Below are positions 23,883 through 34,844 of a stretch of 64,000 nt of DNA, piece after piece (position 1 is the stretch's first letter; every line of letters begins with the position of its first letter). The notes under the pieces were generated by a model. It did not search any database, was not told the DNA's origin, and saw only the letters and a program-made list of their open reading frames with translations. A program made the translations under genes and the position numbers. The DNA comes from Batkoa obscura (lineage: Eukaryota > Entomophthoromycota > Entomophthoromycetes > Entomophthorales > Batkoaceae). The DNA lies in assembly GCA_030770535.1 (NCBI GenBank), contig JASVEC010000007.1:1178001-1242000 (forward strand), read 5' to 3'.

Positions 23883-24060
23883 TATTAACTACTTTAATAA
23901 ACTTAAATTATAATTTTAAATAAGTTTTCAAAATTATTTATAAAGCTTTCAACAACTTTATAAACGTATATTTAAAGATTAAATATAGATTTTTATTAAT
24001 AATTCATCTAAGTTTTAAGAAAAAATACTATTTAAAATTTAAAATTTTTAAATTAAACAT

Positions 24061-24163
24061 ACGGTGATGTATTTTTGTGTAAGAATTTTACTAATATTTT
24101 TTCCGCTCAAATAGCGCTTAAAAGATGAAAAAAGTGATGAAGCCAAAAAAAACACCCTCATAT
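24061..24163 (-). repeat. ~100-bp MITE-like element, copy 12
   Basis: Minus-orientation copy: ACGGTGATGTATTTTTGTG to AAACACCCTCATAT. Confidence 0.9.
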
Positions 24164-24250
24164 AATGATCTAAATAATTAATTAAATTTAAGTTAAAAAA
24201 AGTTTTTAATAATATCTAAAATAATTTTTTTAAACTTGACTATTATTGTG

Positions 24251-24320
24251 AAAGTTGGTACAGTGGTAGGAGTTAAAAGCAGTTCTTGGTTGATTAACTT
24301 GCCTTGAGTCGAACGGTCTT
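24251..24320 (+). pseudogene. tRNA-like relic (Gly/Asp-like D arm)
   Basis: GTTGGTACAGTGGTAGGAGT resembles the 5' half and box A of eukaryotic tRNA-Gly, and about 38 bases on TTGAGTCGAAC resembles box B. The stems do not pair properly, so this is at best a decayed tRNA or a tRNA-derived SINE head. Confidence 0.3.
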
Positions 24321-24484
24321 AGTTTATATAACTAAGATAGACTTAAACTAATATGAATAATACATAATAAGTTACGAACTGTATAAAACAAATAGAATAG
24401 ACAATACTACTGTAAAATCTACGTAAAAGCCTCGAGTTATCATGTTGAAGAATCTATTTTATATTCTTTGCAATGTGAAGTTAT

Positions 24485-24641
24485 AAATTCTCACAGCAAA
24501 TCAAAGCAAGGAACTTTGGATTGCTTATACCACATGGTTTACGGTCAAATTGGTTACAAGACTACCGCTAGCTTTGTAAACAAGTTAAATGATTGTTATC
24601 TTATAATTAATCCGAGAGCTGATAAACCAATATTTCACATT
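24485..24641 (+). repeat. Second dispersed repeat, copy B
   Basis: Longer relative of the segment at 23461-23553. It contains CAGCAAATCAAAGCAAGGAA at its start and GAGCTGATAAACCAATAT at its end, directly before MITE-like copy 13. AAAGCAAGG-CTTTG also occurs near 10783. Confidence 0.5.
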
Positions 24642-24643
24642 AT

Positions 24644-24742
24644 ATAGATGTGTTTTTTTAGTTTTATTACTTTTTTTATTTTTAAGTGTTATTTAAGTAG
24701 AAAAGCTATTAATAAAACTTTAAAAAAAAATATATTTTTATA
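24644..24742 (+). repeat. MITE-like element, copy 13 (degenerate)
   Basis: Diverged plus-orientation copy: GATGTGTTTTTTTAGTTTTAT, TTTTAAGTGTTATTTAAGTAG core, right end lost in an A/T run. Confidence 0.7.
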
Positions 24743-25185
24743 TTTTATCTGTATTTCAACAAAGTTTTACTTTCAAATAAACAGTCAAGTTATAATAGAT
24801 TTATAGCAGCTGCATTATTAAAAATAATAAACTAAAGTAGAAATAATGGCTTTAATAAAAAGATTTAATTTAATATAACTAATATTAGCAATATTGTAAT
24901 GATTATTAAAACTATAGTAAAATTTAATTATTATAAATATAAATTATAACTGCATATATTTAATTAATTAGCATTTACTAGCATTTATTGGCATTTATTA
25001 GTATTATTATGTATTATTGGCAATATTATAAGATTTTTTTATTTAAATATGCTTTTATGCAGAAAAAGGCATTATTAAATAAAACAAAAATCTTAAGGTT
25101 TAAAATTTTAATATAAAATTAATTTTTAATCTTAAAATTAAAATCAAGCTTTATAAAAAAAACTATTTGAGCTTAAATATACACT

Positions 25186-25292
25186 ATATGGGGGTGTTTT
25201 TTTTGGTTTCATCACTTTTTCCATTTTTTAAGCGCTATTTGAGTGGAAAAAGTGTTAGTAAAATTCTTAAACAAAAAAATATATCCTCATAT
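25186..25292 (+). repeat. ~100-bp MITE-like element, copy 14
   Basis: Plus-orientation copy: TATATGGGGGTGTTTTTTTTGG to ATATATCCTCATATA. One of the best preserved. Confidence 0.92.
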
Positions 25293-25608
25293 ATAATAAT
25301 AATTTTTATAATTATTGATTTATGTTCTGTATTTAAAATTTTAACTGATCTTTTATTTTATAATTGTAAATATTTCTGTATTTTATTTTAGCCTAAAGTG
25401 TAATATTTTTCTAATATTGTATTAAGTATTTTATTAGTTGACTACTGCTCATTTTTTATAAAATGAAATATTAAAAAATGCTACTCAAATATAAATAAAG
25501 GTATTATAAACTATTATAAAAAACTAAATTAAGCAACAATAGTGAAAAAATTAAATATTATTTTTTTTAACAAAGAAACAGATTAGTTTACTTACAAATA
25601 TCAAGCTA

Positions 25609-25716
25609 TATGGGGATGTGTTTTTTGGTTTCATTACTTTTTCCATTTTTTAAGCACTATTTGAGCGAAAAGATTATTAGTAAAATTCTTAAACAAAAAA
25701 ATACATCCCCATATAT
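25609..25716 (+). repeat. ~100-bp MITE-like element, copy 15
   Basis: Plus-orientation copy with near-perfect ends: TATATGGGGATGTG and ACATCCCCATATA. Confidence 0.92.
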
Positions 25717-25854
25717 GAAATAAATAATGTAAAGAAATTAAAAATTGATCTTTATTTGTTTTATTTTTATTTTTCATTGAATCATGTAAATTTAAACAAA
25801 GATCAAAAAGTAACAAAACCGTAAAGTTTGCTGCTATATTTAATGTCTCTATTA

Positions 25855-26095
25855 TAGTGATTAAGTTAGGTACTTGTAGTAAGTCAAATTATCTTTTGAT
25901 CTGTTTAGATTTTTCAAAATTTCTAAATTGGTAGATGATGGCAATGAAATTGAGTTCTATTAATTAGGTTTAGCTAAATAAAGTACTATACGAAATGTGT
26001 TTATTAAAGGCATAAATATTGGTGGATATAATGATTTTACCTCTGAGCAAGGTGGTTATAAAGTTAAAATATTGTCATTAAGCTGAATAAATTTA
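25855..26095 (+). pseudogene. Partial tandem pseudogene copy of glutaredoxin
   Basis: Lies about 570 bp upstream of the glutaredoxin gene. It copies the end of exon 2, intron 2 and exon 3: AGGTACTTGTAGTAAGTCAAA parallels AGATACCCGTGGTAAGTTAAA, and the exon 3 part reads DDGNEIEFY, stop, LGLAK, stop, STIRNVFIKGINIGGYNDFT. Because the intron is retained, it arose by DNA duplication and not by retroposition. Two in-frame stops in exon 3 and lack of the CPYC exon make it non-functional. Confidence 0.85.
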
Positions 26096-26662
26096 ACTTA
26101 TTGAAAATATTATCAAAAGAGCTGCTATTGACGTATCTTTGCTTTTTTATTTTAAGCTTGTATTTTACTTTATATGTTGCTAATATTTTTTGAGATTATT
26201 CAAATAGCTACTTGGATGGATCATTTATTTCATAGTTCTATGTTTTTTGTTGTTTTATATAATATTTTTTTTTCAAAAAAATCATTCAATACCATAATAT
26301 TGATTTCAACATATATAGCTCATCTCACAACAATCTATAAAAATAAATTACAAACTAAACATAATAAAATTCAACAAAGCACTAACATTCCAAAATTTGA
26401 AATCTTTTACCTTATTTTAAACTTTTACGATAATAATCCTTCCATTTTGAGCAATAACCTAAAATTTATCCTAAATTCAATTACTAATTGAAACTAATTG
26501 GCTACAGTTCATAATGACCTAAGCATCAACCTCCAAGTATTTAAAGAAAAAATCGAATATTATCAATAAATTTTATTAATTTGTAATAGTTAAATAAATA
26601 AATAAATAAAAGTAAAAGTAAAATTAAAAGATAGATAATGTAAGTTACTAATACACTCTCAG
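26096..26662. other. Gap between pseudogene and glutaredoxin
   Basis: AT-rich. A 105-codon frame at 26174-26491 is hydrophobic then Asn/Lys-rich and has no family features; I treat it as chance. Confidence 0.5.
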
Positions 26663-27068
26663 ATGTCCGTCAAAGCTCTTGTTGATCGTGCTATTTCAAG
26701 TGGTACTATCGTTGTAAGTTTTACTATTTTTAATTTAATAAACTATTAATCTTAATTACACTTCATAGATCTTCTCCAAAACCTACTGCCCATATTGCAC
26801 TAAAGCTAAGCAATTCGCTAGCACCCTTGGGGCCCCTGTTGAAGTAATTGAATTAGATACCCGTGGTAAGTTAAAATATTGATTTACTTGCTATTTTAAT
26901 TCTTAAATCTAAATTGTAGATGACGGTAGTGAAATCCAATCTTATTTATTAGATTTAACTAAACAACGTACTGTACCAAATGTATTCGTTAAAGGTCAAC
27001 ATATTGGTGGTTGTGATGATTTTACCTCTTCTTCAGGTGCTTCTAAAGTTAAAGCTTTATTAGCTTAA
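26663..27068 (+). CDS. Dithiol glutaredoxin, 3 exons
   Basis: Exons 26663-26713, 26769-26865 and 26920-27068 give 98 residues. The active site is TYCPYC (Cys24, Cys27), followed by the TVPNVF cis-proline loop and HIGGCDDF glutathione-binding motif. It is a classical dithiol glutaredoxin that reduces disulfides and glutathionylated proteins with glutathione. There is no targeting sequence, so it is cytosolic. Codon use is less AT-biased than that of most neighbours, suggesting high expression. A broken partial copy lies upstream. Confidence 0.95.
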
Positions 27069-27629
27069 GTTTGAATAAATTTTATTTTTAACTATTGTGA
27101 GTTGTTAATTTATTATTGGCTTTTAAATTGAATAGTAAGTGTTTTTTATGCTATGCTTGTAGTTTTTTCGTCCTTGAAGCTATAGTTTTATCATTACAAG
27201 TTATCTAAAAGTTTTGATGTTATTTTATAGTAGTTATATATACAATATCTCATCAAACAAGGATACTATTATATTAACATAAGCCAATAACGCTCCATTA
27301 TTAGTATGACTAAGAGAAATATAAAGTAATAAGACTAAATCTTTATTATAACTTTATTAAATTATCTAAGTTAATATTAAATTGATATCGTTATATAATT
27401 GAAAATGTTCGAATAAATAAAAGAGTGATAAAATATATTTATTAAACAGGTTACGATTTCAATAAAAATCACAACTGTAAAGCTTCAATATTAGTTTATC
27501 ATAAAACCATTAAAACAATTCTTAACTTTAAAATAACAACTTTAATAATTAAAATCCTCAACCAATGGATATCAAGGTGTATTAAAAATATGAAGAGCCC
27601 TTAATGAATTTTATCACATAAAGGTTATC
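27069..27629. other. Intergenic between convergent genes
   Basis: AT-rich 3' region shared by glutaredoxin and the HSBP1-like gene; nothing recognised. Confidence 0.5.
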
Positions 27630-28016
27630 CTACTGTTGTTCCTCAGCTTTTGGTTGATTTTCTTTATAAATATTTTCCAAATAGTGTAGTCTAGATTCCA
27701 TCTCTTGTACTATAAAAGAAGAGTAATCTTAAATACAAGCTCAATAAAAATTAAACAAAACTTACATTTAGTTTGTATATTTGTATTCATATCCATAATC
27801 TTATGTTGCTATAAATTGAGGATTGATTAGTAATCTTGATTTAATTAATCTCAATTTCATTACCAGGTTTTTGAGCCCATCTTCTACCTAGTTATTAAGG
27901 GTTAATACTCTAATAATTTTAATACTTAATATCAATCTATTTACTTTAACATGAAAATCCTGATGGGATCTAAACGCAGTTATTGTCTCTTCATTTTGTT
28001 GATTTTCTTGATCCAT
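27630..28016 (-). CDS. HSBP1-like small coiled-coil protein, 4 exons
   Basis: Exons 28016-27945, 27887-27864, 27808-27766 and 27709-27630 give 72 residues; the second exon is only 24 nt. Residues 24-60 align without gaps to heat shock factor binding protein 1 (HSBP1): LKNLQHKIMDMNTNIQTKL against the family's L-x-x-M-Q-D-K-F-x-x-M-S-x-Q-I, then EMESRLHYLE against DMSSRIDDLE. HSBP1 is about 76 residues, a coiled-coil trimer that binds HSF1 and also takes part in WASH-complex assembly. The match is short and coiled-coil in nature, so another small coiled-coil protein such as BRK1 remains possible. Introns are about 55-57 nt. Confidence 0.65.
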
Positions 28017-29076
28017 TTTTAACTTTCAATTTTATAAAAAACCTCAAGCACTATAATTAAAAATTCTTCTTTAGAATAAAATGAGACCAAATAATTTGAG
28101 AGGAAATGAGAATAAAAAACGATGTAGGAAGCACCCTTAGAGGGATGAGCAAGTGCAATCAAAGTAAACAGTAACTTAGAAGGGACAAGCAACTTTGGTG
28201 TTAAAACAGAGCTGAATATTAATTTCCTGCTTTCAAAACAACATACGGGGAGTTTTTTTTGGTTTCATCACTTTCTCTATTTTTAAATGCTATCTGAGCG
28301 AAAAAATTGTTAGTAAAATTCTTAAACAAAAAAATACATCCCTATATCTATCTATATCAGTAAAAGTCCAACTAATCCAATTATGTTAAAAATTCAAAAT
28401 TACTTATAAGCTTGTTTCTAAAAATATGAGATTTTTAGATTACTTATCCAGCAGATGAAAGGCATGATTTAAAGAATTTAAAAAAAACAAGTACAGTTAA
28501 GAAGCAGGGAAGAAATAAAGTATTAGAAAGAAGCTTTACTAATTGCATTAATTATCAGCGTCAAATTCATGTTAAAGAATTTGCTGTAATATTTAAGATC
28601 ATTTTGAATCCAGTGATAGATGTGAAGTAATTTAAATAAAATCTCTTGACATTCAGCCAGGAGAACAGTGAATGACAAGATTTTAATAGATTTTTAGTGT
28701 AGTTTGCTTATATTACAACTTAAAATATACATAGTACAGGTAACGATGATAATGTAGATAAATTAATCATACTTTGGGAACAGTTCAAATACAAAACAGA
28801 AAGGAAATTCCCATTCAGGGCTAGAATAAAATAGAAAATTAATTGAAAAATAAAAATAGTTTTTTATAAAATTGATTGAAAATTAACATAATAAAACTAT
28901 TTAATAAAATTAAAATTATTTTGATTAAAATTATATAAATATAAATATAAATCCTACTTTATAGATTTTATACTTTATTTTATTAAGCTTTTATACACAT
29001 TTGTTTTAAAATAATTGATAGGAATTATTCTGATATTTTACTTATGTACATTTCCATAATCATCTATTATTAATTA
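28017..29076. other. Intergenic with one MITE-like copy
   Basis: Holds MITE-like copy 16. A block at about 28430-28800 is open for short distances but I recognise no protein in it. Confidence 0.5.
28246..28346 (+). repeat. ~100-bp MITE-like element, copy 16
   Basis: Plus-orientation copy: CGGGGAGTTTTTTTTGG to ATACATCCCTATAT, with one base lost in the middle. Confidence 0.9.
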
Positions 29077-30260
29077 TTAAGTTTCTTTAACTTTGTCATT
29101 TAATTTAATAAACTTTTGACTGTCTTTGGTACTCATTGATTCACTGACCTTATCGCTTTTAACATTCACTTTCCCTACTTTTGTAGCTTCTCTCAATCTC
29201 TTTCTTTCGTTAAATATAATAGTTCCAGCTGTGCTATATTTGATACAAAACTTTTCTGCTGCTTCTTTTAAACTCGTTTGTTGATTATTCACTACTTCAA
29301 ATAACTTTTTCTTATTATGATTGTTTATTTTATCATAATTTTGACCAATTCTTCTTTTCGATTTATTATCTCCATTTTGATTAACTTCTCTTACTTCAGT
29401 AGCTTCCGTTAATTTCTTTTTTTGTTGATAGATAATATACTCAACAATATCACAAGCAATAGACAATTGTTTACCTGCTTCTTTACAAGATACTCCTTGT
29501 ACAACTACTAGTTCCTATAACTTTTTTCTAGAATCTTCATTTAACTTTCTAGAATCTTGATCAATTATCCTTTTATATTTCGTTTCATCTTCCATATTTA
29601 TGTTTCCATCAATTATTGCTTTTTTTAATCGTTGTAATTTTCAAGAAGTATATAAATTATAAGTTTATTACAAAAGTATAGCTCCTTTTCCATTTCTTCC
29701 ATACGCTTCCTTTGAACAATTGCTAATTCCCATACTTGATGCTTAGTCTTTTCACTAATAGTATTATAAATCTGTTCACTTTTTTCTTTTAATTTAATGT
29801 TTTTCTTTTGATGGACTTTTCTTATATCTTTACCTTTCATTGGTATCTTTTTTTGTTGATAAATGATGTATTGAGCAATACCACAACCAATCGATAATTG
29901 TTTAGCTGCCACTTCTATATTTATTACCTGTTCAATTACTAATTTACATAATTCCTTCTTAATCCCTTCATTTATTTTTTTGATTCTTTCATCGTATAAA
30001 TTTTTTAATTTAATCTCATCTTCTACGTTTACATTTTCTTTATACACAGCCTTTCTCAATCGAAATATTTCTGAGCCAATGGTATATCTTACACCTTTAT
30101 TACTGATATTTAAATCTTTTCCTACTTCTTTAGTACCCTTTTTTTGAACTATTTTTAATTCCCATATTTGATTTTTAGTCACTACACTTATTGTATCAAA
30201 CATATGATTATTATCATCCATTAATAACTTAATGTACTCGTTATTTGTTACTTCTTCCAT
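29077..30260 (-). pseudogene. Broken multi-HTH repeat gene
   Basis: Two open frames (30260-29625 and 29466-29077) belong to one protein of roughly 390 residues, with a frame change near 29640 and a stop near 29515. It is built from alternating HTH-like modules of two types. Type 'a' is QIWELKIVQKKGTKEVGKDL, repeated as QVWELAIVQRKRMEEMEKEL and again, diverged, in the last third. Type 'b' is KLVIEQVINIEVAAKQLSI, repeated as ELVVVQGVSCKEAGKQLSI, each followed by YIIYQQKK. Each module looks like a small three-helix DNA-binding unit of the homeodomain-like/Psq type. The order is a-b-a-b-a, indicating a tandem internal duplication. The linkers (VEDEIKLKNLYDERIKK, MEDETKYKRIIDQDSRK) are also duplicated. 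I cannot name the family; transposon-derived or host regulator are both possible. Decayed relatives lie at 11.3-11.9 and 12.55-13.0 kb. Confidence 0.6.
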
Positions 30261-30907
30261 TGTGACTTAAACTTGTAACTTTTTAAAAACAGATGTGGCA
30301 GTCAATTTAAATTAATCAAAACATCAAATGAACTAGGTTTAGTTTACTAAAAAATTGAAATTAAACAATGAAATTGTTTCAATTTAAGTATTCAAAGTTT
30401 TGATCTTTAATTAAAATACCTTATCCTTTTTCAATTTATACTTATTTTCTTATTTTCTTATTTAATATTATAATATAGAATTATCCTAATTCCTTTGAGT
30501 TTATTTTATTAAATCTTATTTTGCCTTTTCAATTTACTAACATTTAAGAAAAAACAATTGTTCATTTTAAAACTACTAACTTAATGAAATTTTCAACACA
30601 ACCTATTGAATGGAACCACGTAATAAAAATTGCTAATGATTAGACAGGAGTAAGGGAGAATAAATAAAAATATATGAAGGAATAAGTATGTTTAACTTTA
30701 TAATATAGATAATAGTCATTTTCTTAAGTAACATTTAATATCGAAATCTTTCAATTTCAATTTTATCTTTGCACTCTTTTTGATTGATAAAAATAAAAAC
30801 CAGCTTGTTTTTTTATAAAAAGGCGAAAAGCAAAACTATACTTATATTTACAAAAAAATACAGACATCAAATTTCTTTATCATTTTTAGTACTTTTATAA
30901 AACATTA
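30261..30907. other. Intergenic between divergent genes
   Basis: AT-rich upstream region of the Rab GAP gene; nothing recognised. Confidence 0.5.
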
Positions 30908-31630
30908 ATGACAATCACAACTTCAAGAAAAGAAAGTAAAAAAAAGAAACCTTTGCCTACAAAACCAATATTAAATTCTAGTGATTATCAAGAATTAAAG
31001 GAATACAAACAAAAACAAATGGAGATTTTGGACTCAATAAAACTAGTTGATATACAAGAGTTAAAGAATTTAGCTATAAAAAAAGGAGGGTTATTAAATA
31101 AAAAAAATAGAAGTAGGGTTTGGTAAGTTTAAACAATTTTAATAAATTAAAATTAATTACTAATTAAAATGGATTATTTAATAGGCCTTTGTTATTAAAA
31201 GTTAATTATACACCCAAATTAAGTTATGATAAAAGTAAGATAGAAGATTATAAATTTGGATTTAAAGACTAAAACTATTGTTTATTTATTTAAAGGTGTT
31301 AAAAGTCCATTTGACGAACAAATTAAATTAGATGTTGAAAGAAGTTTTACTCAATTTAATCAAGGTAATGAATTTCAATGTATTTATAATAAAATAATTA
31401 TATAAAAGTATTAATAATTGATTTTTGATAGATATAACAAGTAATGAAAGAGAAGTATTAAAAAAACAATTGGAAATTTTATTAATTAAATTATTTAAAA
31501 TGGAACCTTTATTAAATTATTATCAAGTAAATTAAAGTGGAGTTAAATTTAATAGTTAATATTTATTTTATAGGGATTTCATGACATCGCAAGCATAATT
31601 TTATTAAATTTAGGACCAAAGTAAGTATCA

Positions 31631-31666
<36 letters not shown>

Positions 31667-32567
31667 TTCATTATTAGAAATAGTATCAAATCTATCTATC
31701 ATTTAAGTTATTATTATTTATTAGATTATATGGGTATTGATTTAGTACCCGTTAAAAAACAGCTGAATTGTTTATTTGAATTATTAAAATTAAAAGATCA
31801 ACAACTATATAATTTTATAATAGAGTAAGTAATAGAATAATACGAAAATATAACTAATAATAACATAATATGATATTAATTATTATTTTAGTTTAGAAGT
31901 TCCAAATTATTTTGCTTTAAGTTGGTTAATTACATGGGGATGTCATGATATTAAAGATTGGAATTTATGTTCTAGATTATTAGATTTTTATTTAGCAACA
32001 TCACCTGAAATGCCAATTTATTTAGCTTGTGTGGTAAATTAATTCTATTATAAAAACTAATTAAGCATTATTTATAATTATTATTATTAGTTAATACTTC
32101 ATTATAGAAATGAAATTTTAAATTTAGAACCGGATATGCCAATTGTACATACTTATTTAACTAATTTAATGAAAAATATAACAAATAATAATAATGATAA
32201 TAACAATATGATTGATATTGAAGAATTAATAAGTAAAGCAAGTTTATTGTATCAACAATTACCATTTGATCAGTTAATAAATAACAATTACAATGAATTA
32301 ATATTAAATCAAAAGTAAGTTTATTTCTATTAATATACTAATTATATATATAATTATTTTAGTTCTGCAATACTAAATTTTAGTGAGTTTTTATCGTTAT
32401 CAAGTAAACAAGAATTTATTTTAAATTATTCCATATTAAAAAATCGATTATTAATTGGTTTTAATCAATACAATAAGCAACAATTACAATCTAATACTAC
32501 CTTAACAATTACTTTAGTATTATTAGCTATGATGGTAGGTGCTTATTATACTTCAAATATAGTATAA
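30908..32567 (+). CDS. TBC1D20/Gyp8-like Rab GAP with C-terminal anchor, 9 exons
   Basis: Exons 30908-31122, 31185-31234, 31296-31364, 31432-31526, 31574-31620, 31678-31824, 31892-32033, 32091-32314 and 32363-32567 give 397 residues. The protein follows TBC1D20 along its length: ELKNLAIKKGGLLNKKNRSR then VWPLLLKVN, KLDVERSF, YYQGFHDIASIILLNLG, NYFALSWLITWGCHDIKDWN, ATSPEMPIYLAC and LPFDQLI. The C-terminus has a hydrophobic segment (TLTITLVLLAMMVGAYY), a tail anchor as in TBC1D20 and Gyp8. This class stimulates GTP hydrolysis by Rab1/Ypt1 or Rab18 at ER and Golgi membranes. In the TBC fingers the second motif is IACVL/PxxLY-like; the arginine finger lies in the region of IKLDVERSF. Poly-Asn insert near residue 290. 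Confidence 0.9.
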
Positions 32568-32694
32568 GAAAGTAATTTATTAATAATAAAATAATAAATA
32601 AATGTTTAATTTTTAATTTTTATTTTGGCCCAGCCAAATGAACAATTATAATTTACTCCACATTTAATAAAACATTCATTTAATCTTTCACTAA

Positions 32695-34299
32695 TTAATT
32701 CCTATCATTTTTTAAGCAATCTTTTAAAAACAGTAAATTTGTTACAATTTCTTCAGCAACCTCGGGTGATTCTGTTTCCAGGTCATAAATTTTATGATCA
32801 TGAGATCTATTAAATGTAATTTTAACTCTTCTTCTAACTTTATTTAATTGTCTACAACTCATTAAAGAACTCACATGATATGATGAATTTTTAGCTAAAA
32901 CATCCATACCAAATTTCCCCACATTACCTTCACTAATTAGTAAATAAATATAATACCCATCAATAATTAATACTCTTTCTTGTTTATTTACAAACATAGG
33001 CATTCTTCTTAATACTATATATTTTTTATAAATATTAGCTGCTGCTGATTGGGGTGTAAATGGTAATATAGAATTGCTTTCTTTTGATGTAATATTTTTT
33101 CGAATTAAAGATAATTCAGTAATACCTAATAAAGATTCTAATGTAGCTTGTTGTTCTAATGGATGTTTAGCTTGAATAGATGTTAATTCATAATCCATTA
33201 ATTCTAAATTCCATTTTTTACATACAATTTGTTGAACTGAATATAAAGTTGTATTTGAGCTTATATTTAATGTTGTTGTATGTAATGCTCCTTTTTGATT
33301 AAATAGTTGTATTTTAATTAACTGATGATTTTCTTGTGAATTATTATTATTATTATTATTATTATTATTGAGTTCATTAGATAATGATTTAACTTCCATA
33401 TTAGGTGATGCTTTATTTTTTTGAATTTCTTGTCTTAATTTAACTTCTGGATATTTTAATTGATTTGAAGGTACTTGACATAGTGCAAAACAATCAAATG
33501 CAAATTTTTCAATTTGTCGTGTTCTTTCTAAAGCTAATAATTCAAAATTAAACTATTAGATTAATAATATTGGTGATAATTTTACCTGGAAAATCCTCAT
33601 CAATAGTACCATCATCTTCAGCAATTAACATTGTCCAATTACAAATCAAATACAAATGTTCTTCTAACTCTGGTTCCATTTTTAAATCAAAATATAAATA
33701 TAATGAATAACCAATAACTTGCTCCACCGTAGCATTTCTCTTGACACAAACTTTAAGGGGAGTTAAAGGTTCATTTGAATTAGGTAAATAAATATTTAAA
33801 TTCATTGGATTTTGCTCTCCTTTACCAGTAAATCCACCATAATCATTAAGAAATGGATTTTGTAAACTATTAGAATTCACTTTTAACATTTTACTTAATA
33901 AAGATATTGGTACATTCGTTTTACGTTGTTGAAGTTTTAATGTTGTATTAAATTTTAATGGTGACGTTGAAGTATTAGTTATTTCTTTTGTTTCTCCATT
34001 AACTAAGGAAGAGCTAGATAATGATCTCATTCTTGATTTTGGTCGTGGTATAGCTGGGGGCAATAAAGCATTACTTGCAGCTAAATTAGCACCTGAAAAT
34101 TTTCTATTTAAATTTTTGGGTTTTAATGAATTCTGAGGAGCTTCTTTAAATATATGTTTGGGCTTAATACTATATTAATATTAAAAAGATTAATTATTTT
34201 TTAAATATTATTAAATATTAATATTACTCTTGATTGACTTCGTCATAATCTAAATCAATATCATCATCGTCATCATCATCGTCTTCTCCGGATAATAAA

Positions 34300-34337
<38 letters not shown>

Positions 34338-34643
34338 GTTATTATTTGTTAACTCTGAATTTTTATTATTTATTAACTTATCTCCTTCTTTTAAATTGAA
34401 TTCTTCTTTTCTAATAAATCTTTTATTAATCAATGGTTTTGGGGAAAAAGGCAATGAAGGTATAATATCTGGAGAAGTTGAATAAGTAATATTATGGGTT
34501 GAAGCATCTAATAATAAATAATCATTCTCTTTTATTTTATTATTATCAATTTTTATTAATTTTGATAAATTGTTTTGATTATTGGTTAGTTGTGTTAATT
34601 TTAATTTATAGATTAAATAATCCGAATCTGTTATTAAAGACAT
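32695..34643 (-). CDS. Sin1/Avo1, TORC2 subunit, 3 exons
   Basis: Exons 34643-34228, 34169-33586 and 33533-32695 give 612 residues. The start MSLITDSDYLIYKLKLTQL matches the Sin1 N-terminus. Poly-Asn and poly-Asp tracts follow. The CRIM domain is seen as NLNIYLPNSNEPLTPLKVCV through WTMLIAEDDGTIDEDFPALE, crossing the second intron. Next comes a Ras-binding-like ubiquitin fold (IKIQLFNQKGALHTTTLNIS to LESLLGITELSL) and a C-terminal PH domain (YIVLRRMPMFVNKQERVLII to VTNLLFLKDCL). Sin1 is a core TORC2 subunit that recruits AGC-kinase substrates through CRIM and membranes through PH. The second acceptor was chosen because it restores FPALERTRQIEKF; a nearer AG would meet a stop. The gene converges on the Rab GAP, 127 bp apart. 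Confidence 0.93.
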
Positions 34644-34844
34644 GAATATGAATTTTAAAAATTTATTAAAAAAACTAGAAAATTAAAATTTTATTTAAAA
34701 TTCATTTAATAATTGAGAATCTTTTTGATTGGTTAATTTAATGAATTTCATGTAACTAAAAAATAAATGGAATTGAATTGAAAATAAAATCAAACAATTA
34801 TATATATATAATCTATAAACTAAATATATTTTTAATATAGTTAA

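Larger units (their letters stand above)
22859..25854. other. Gene-poor stretch with clustered repeats
   Basis: 3 kb with no intact gene. Seven MITE-like copies (9 to 15) lie between 23311 and 25716. Two related ~100-160-bp segments (23461-23553 and 24485-24641) represent another repeat. A tRNA-like segment with box-A and box-B-like sequences is at 24251-24320. Confidence 0.7.

Noticed and set aside
25167-25391. 74-codon plus frame
   Set aside because: Open frame of MITE-like copy 14 plus flank.
23311-25716. CRISPR-like or satellite array
   Set aside because: Copies are in both orientations, unevenly spaced and diverged; this fits scattered transposon copies.
26174-26491. 105-codon open frame
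   Set aside because: AT-driven composition, no family features, not supported by splice-linked neighbours.
27630-28016. BRK1/HSPC300 identity for the small coiled coil
   Set aside because: BRK1 needs a gap of several residues, whereas HSBP1 aligns without gaps; kept only as an alternative.
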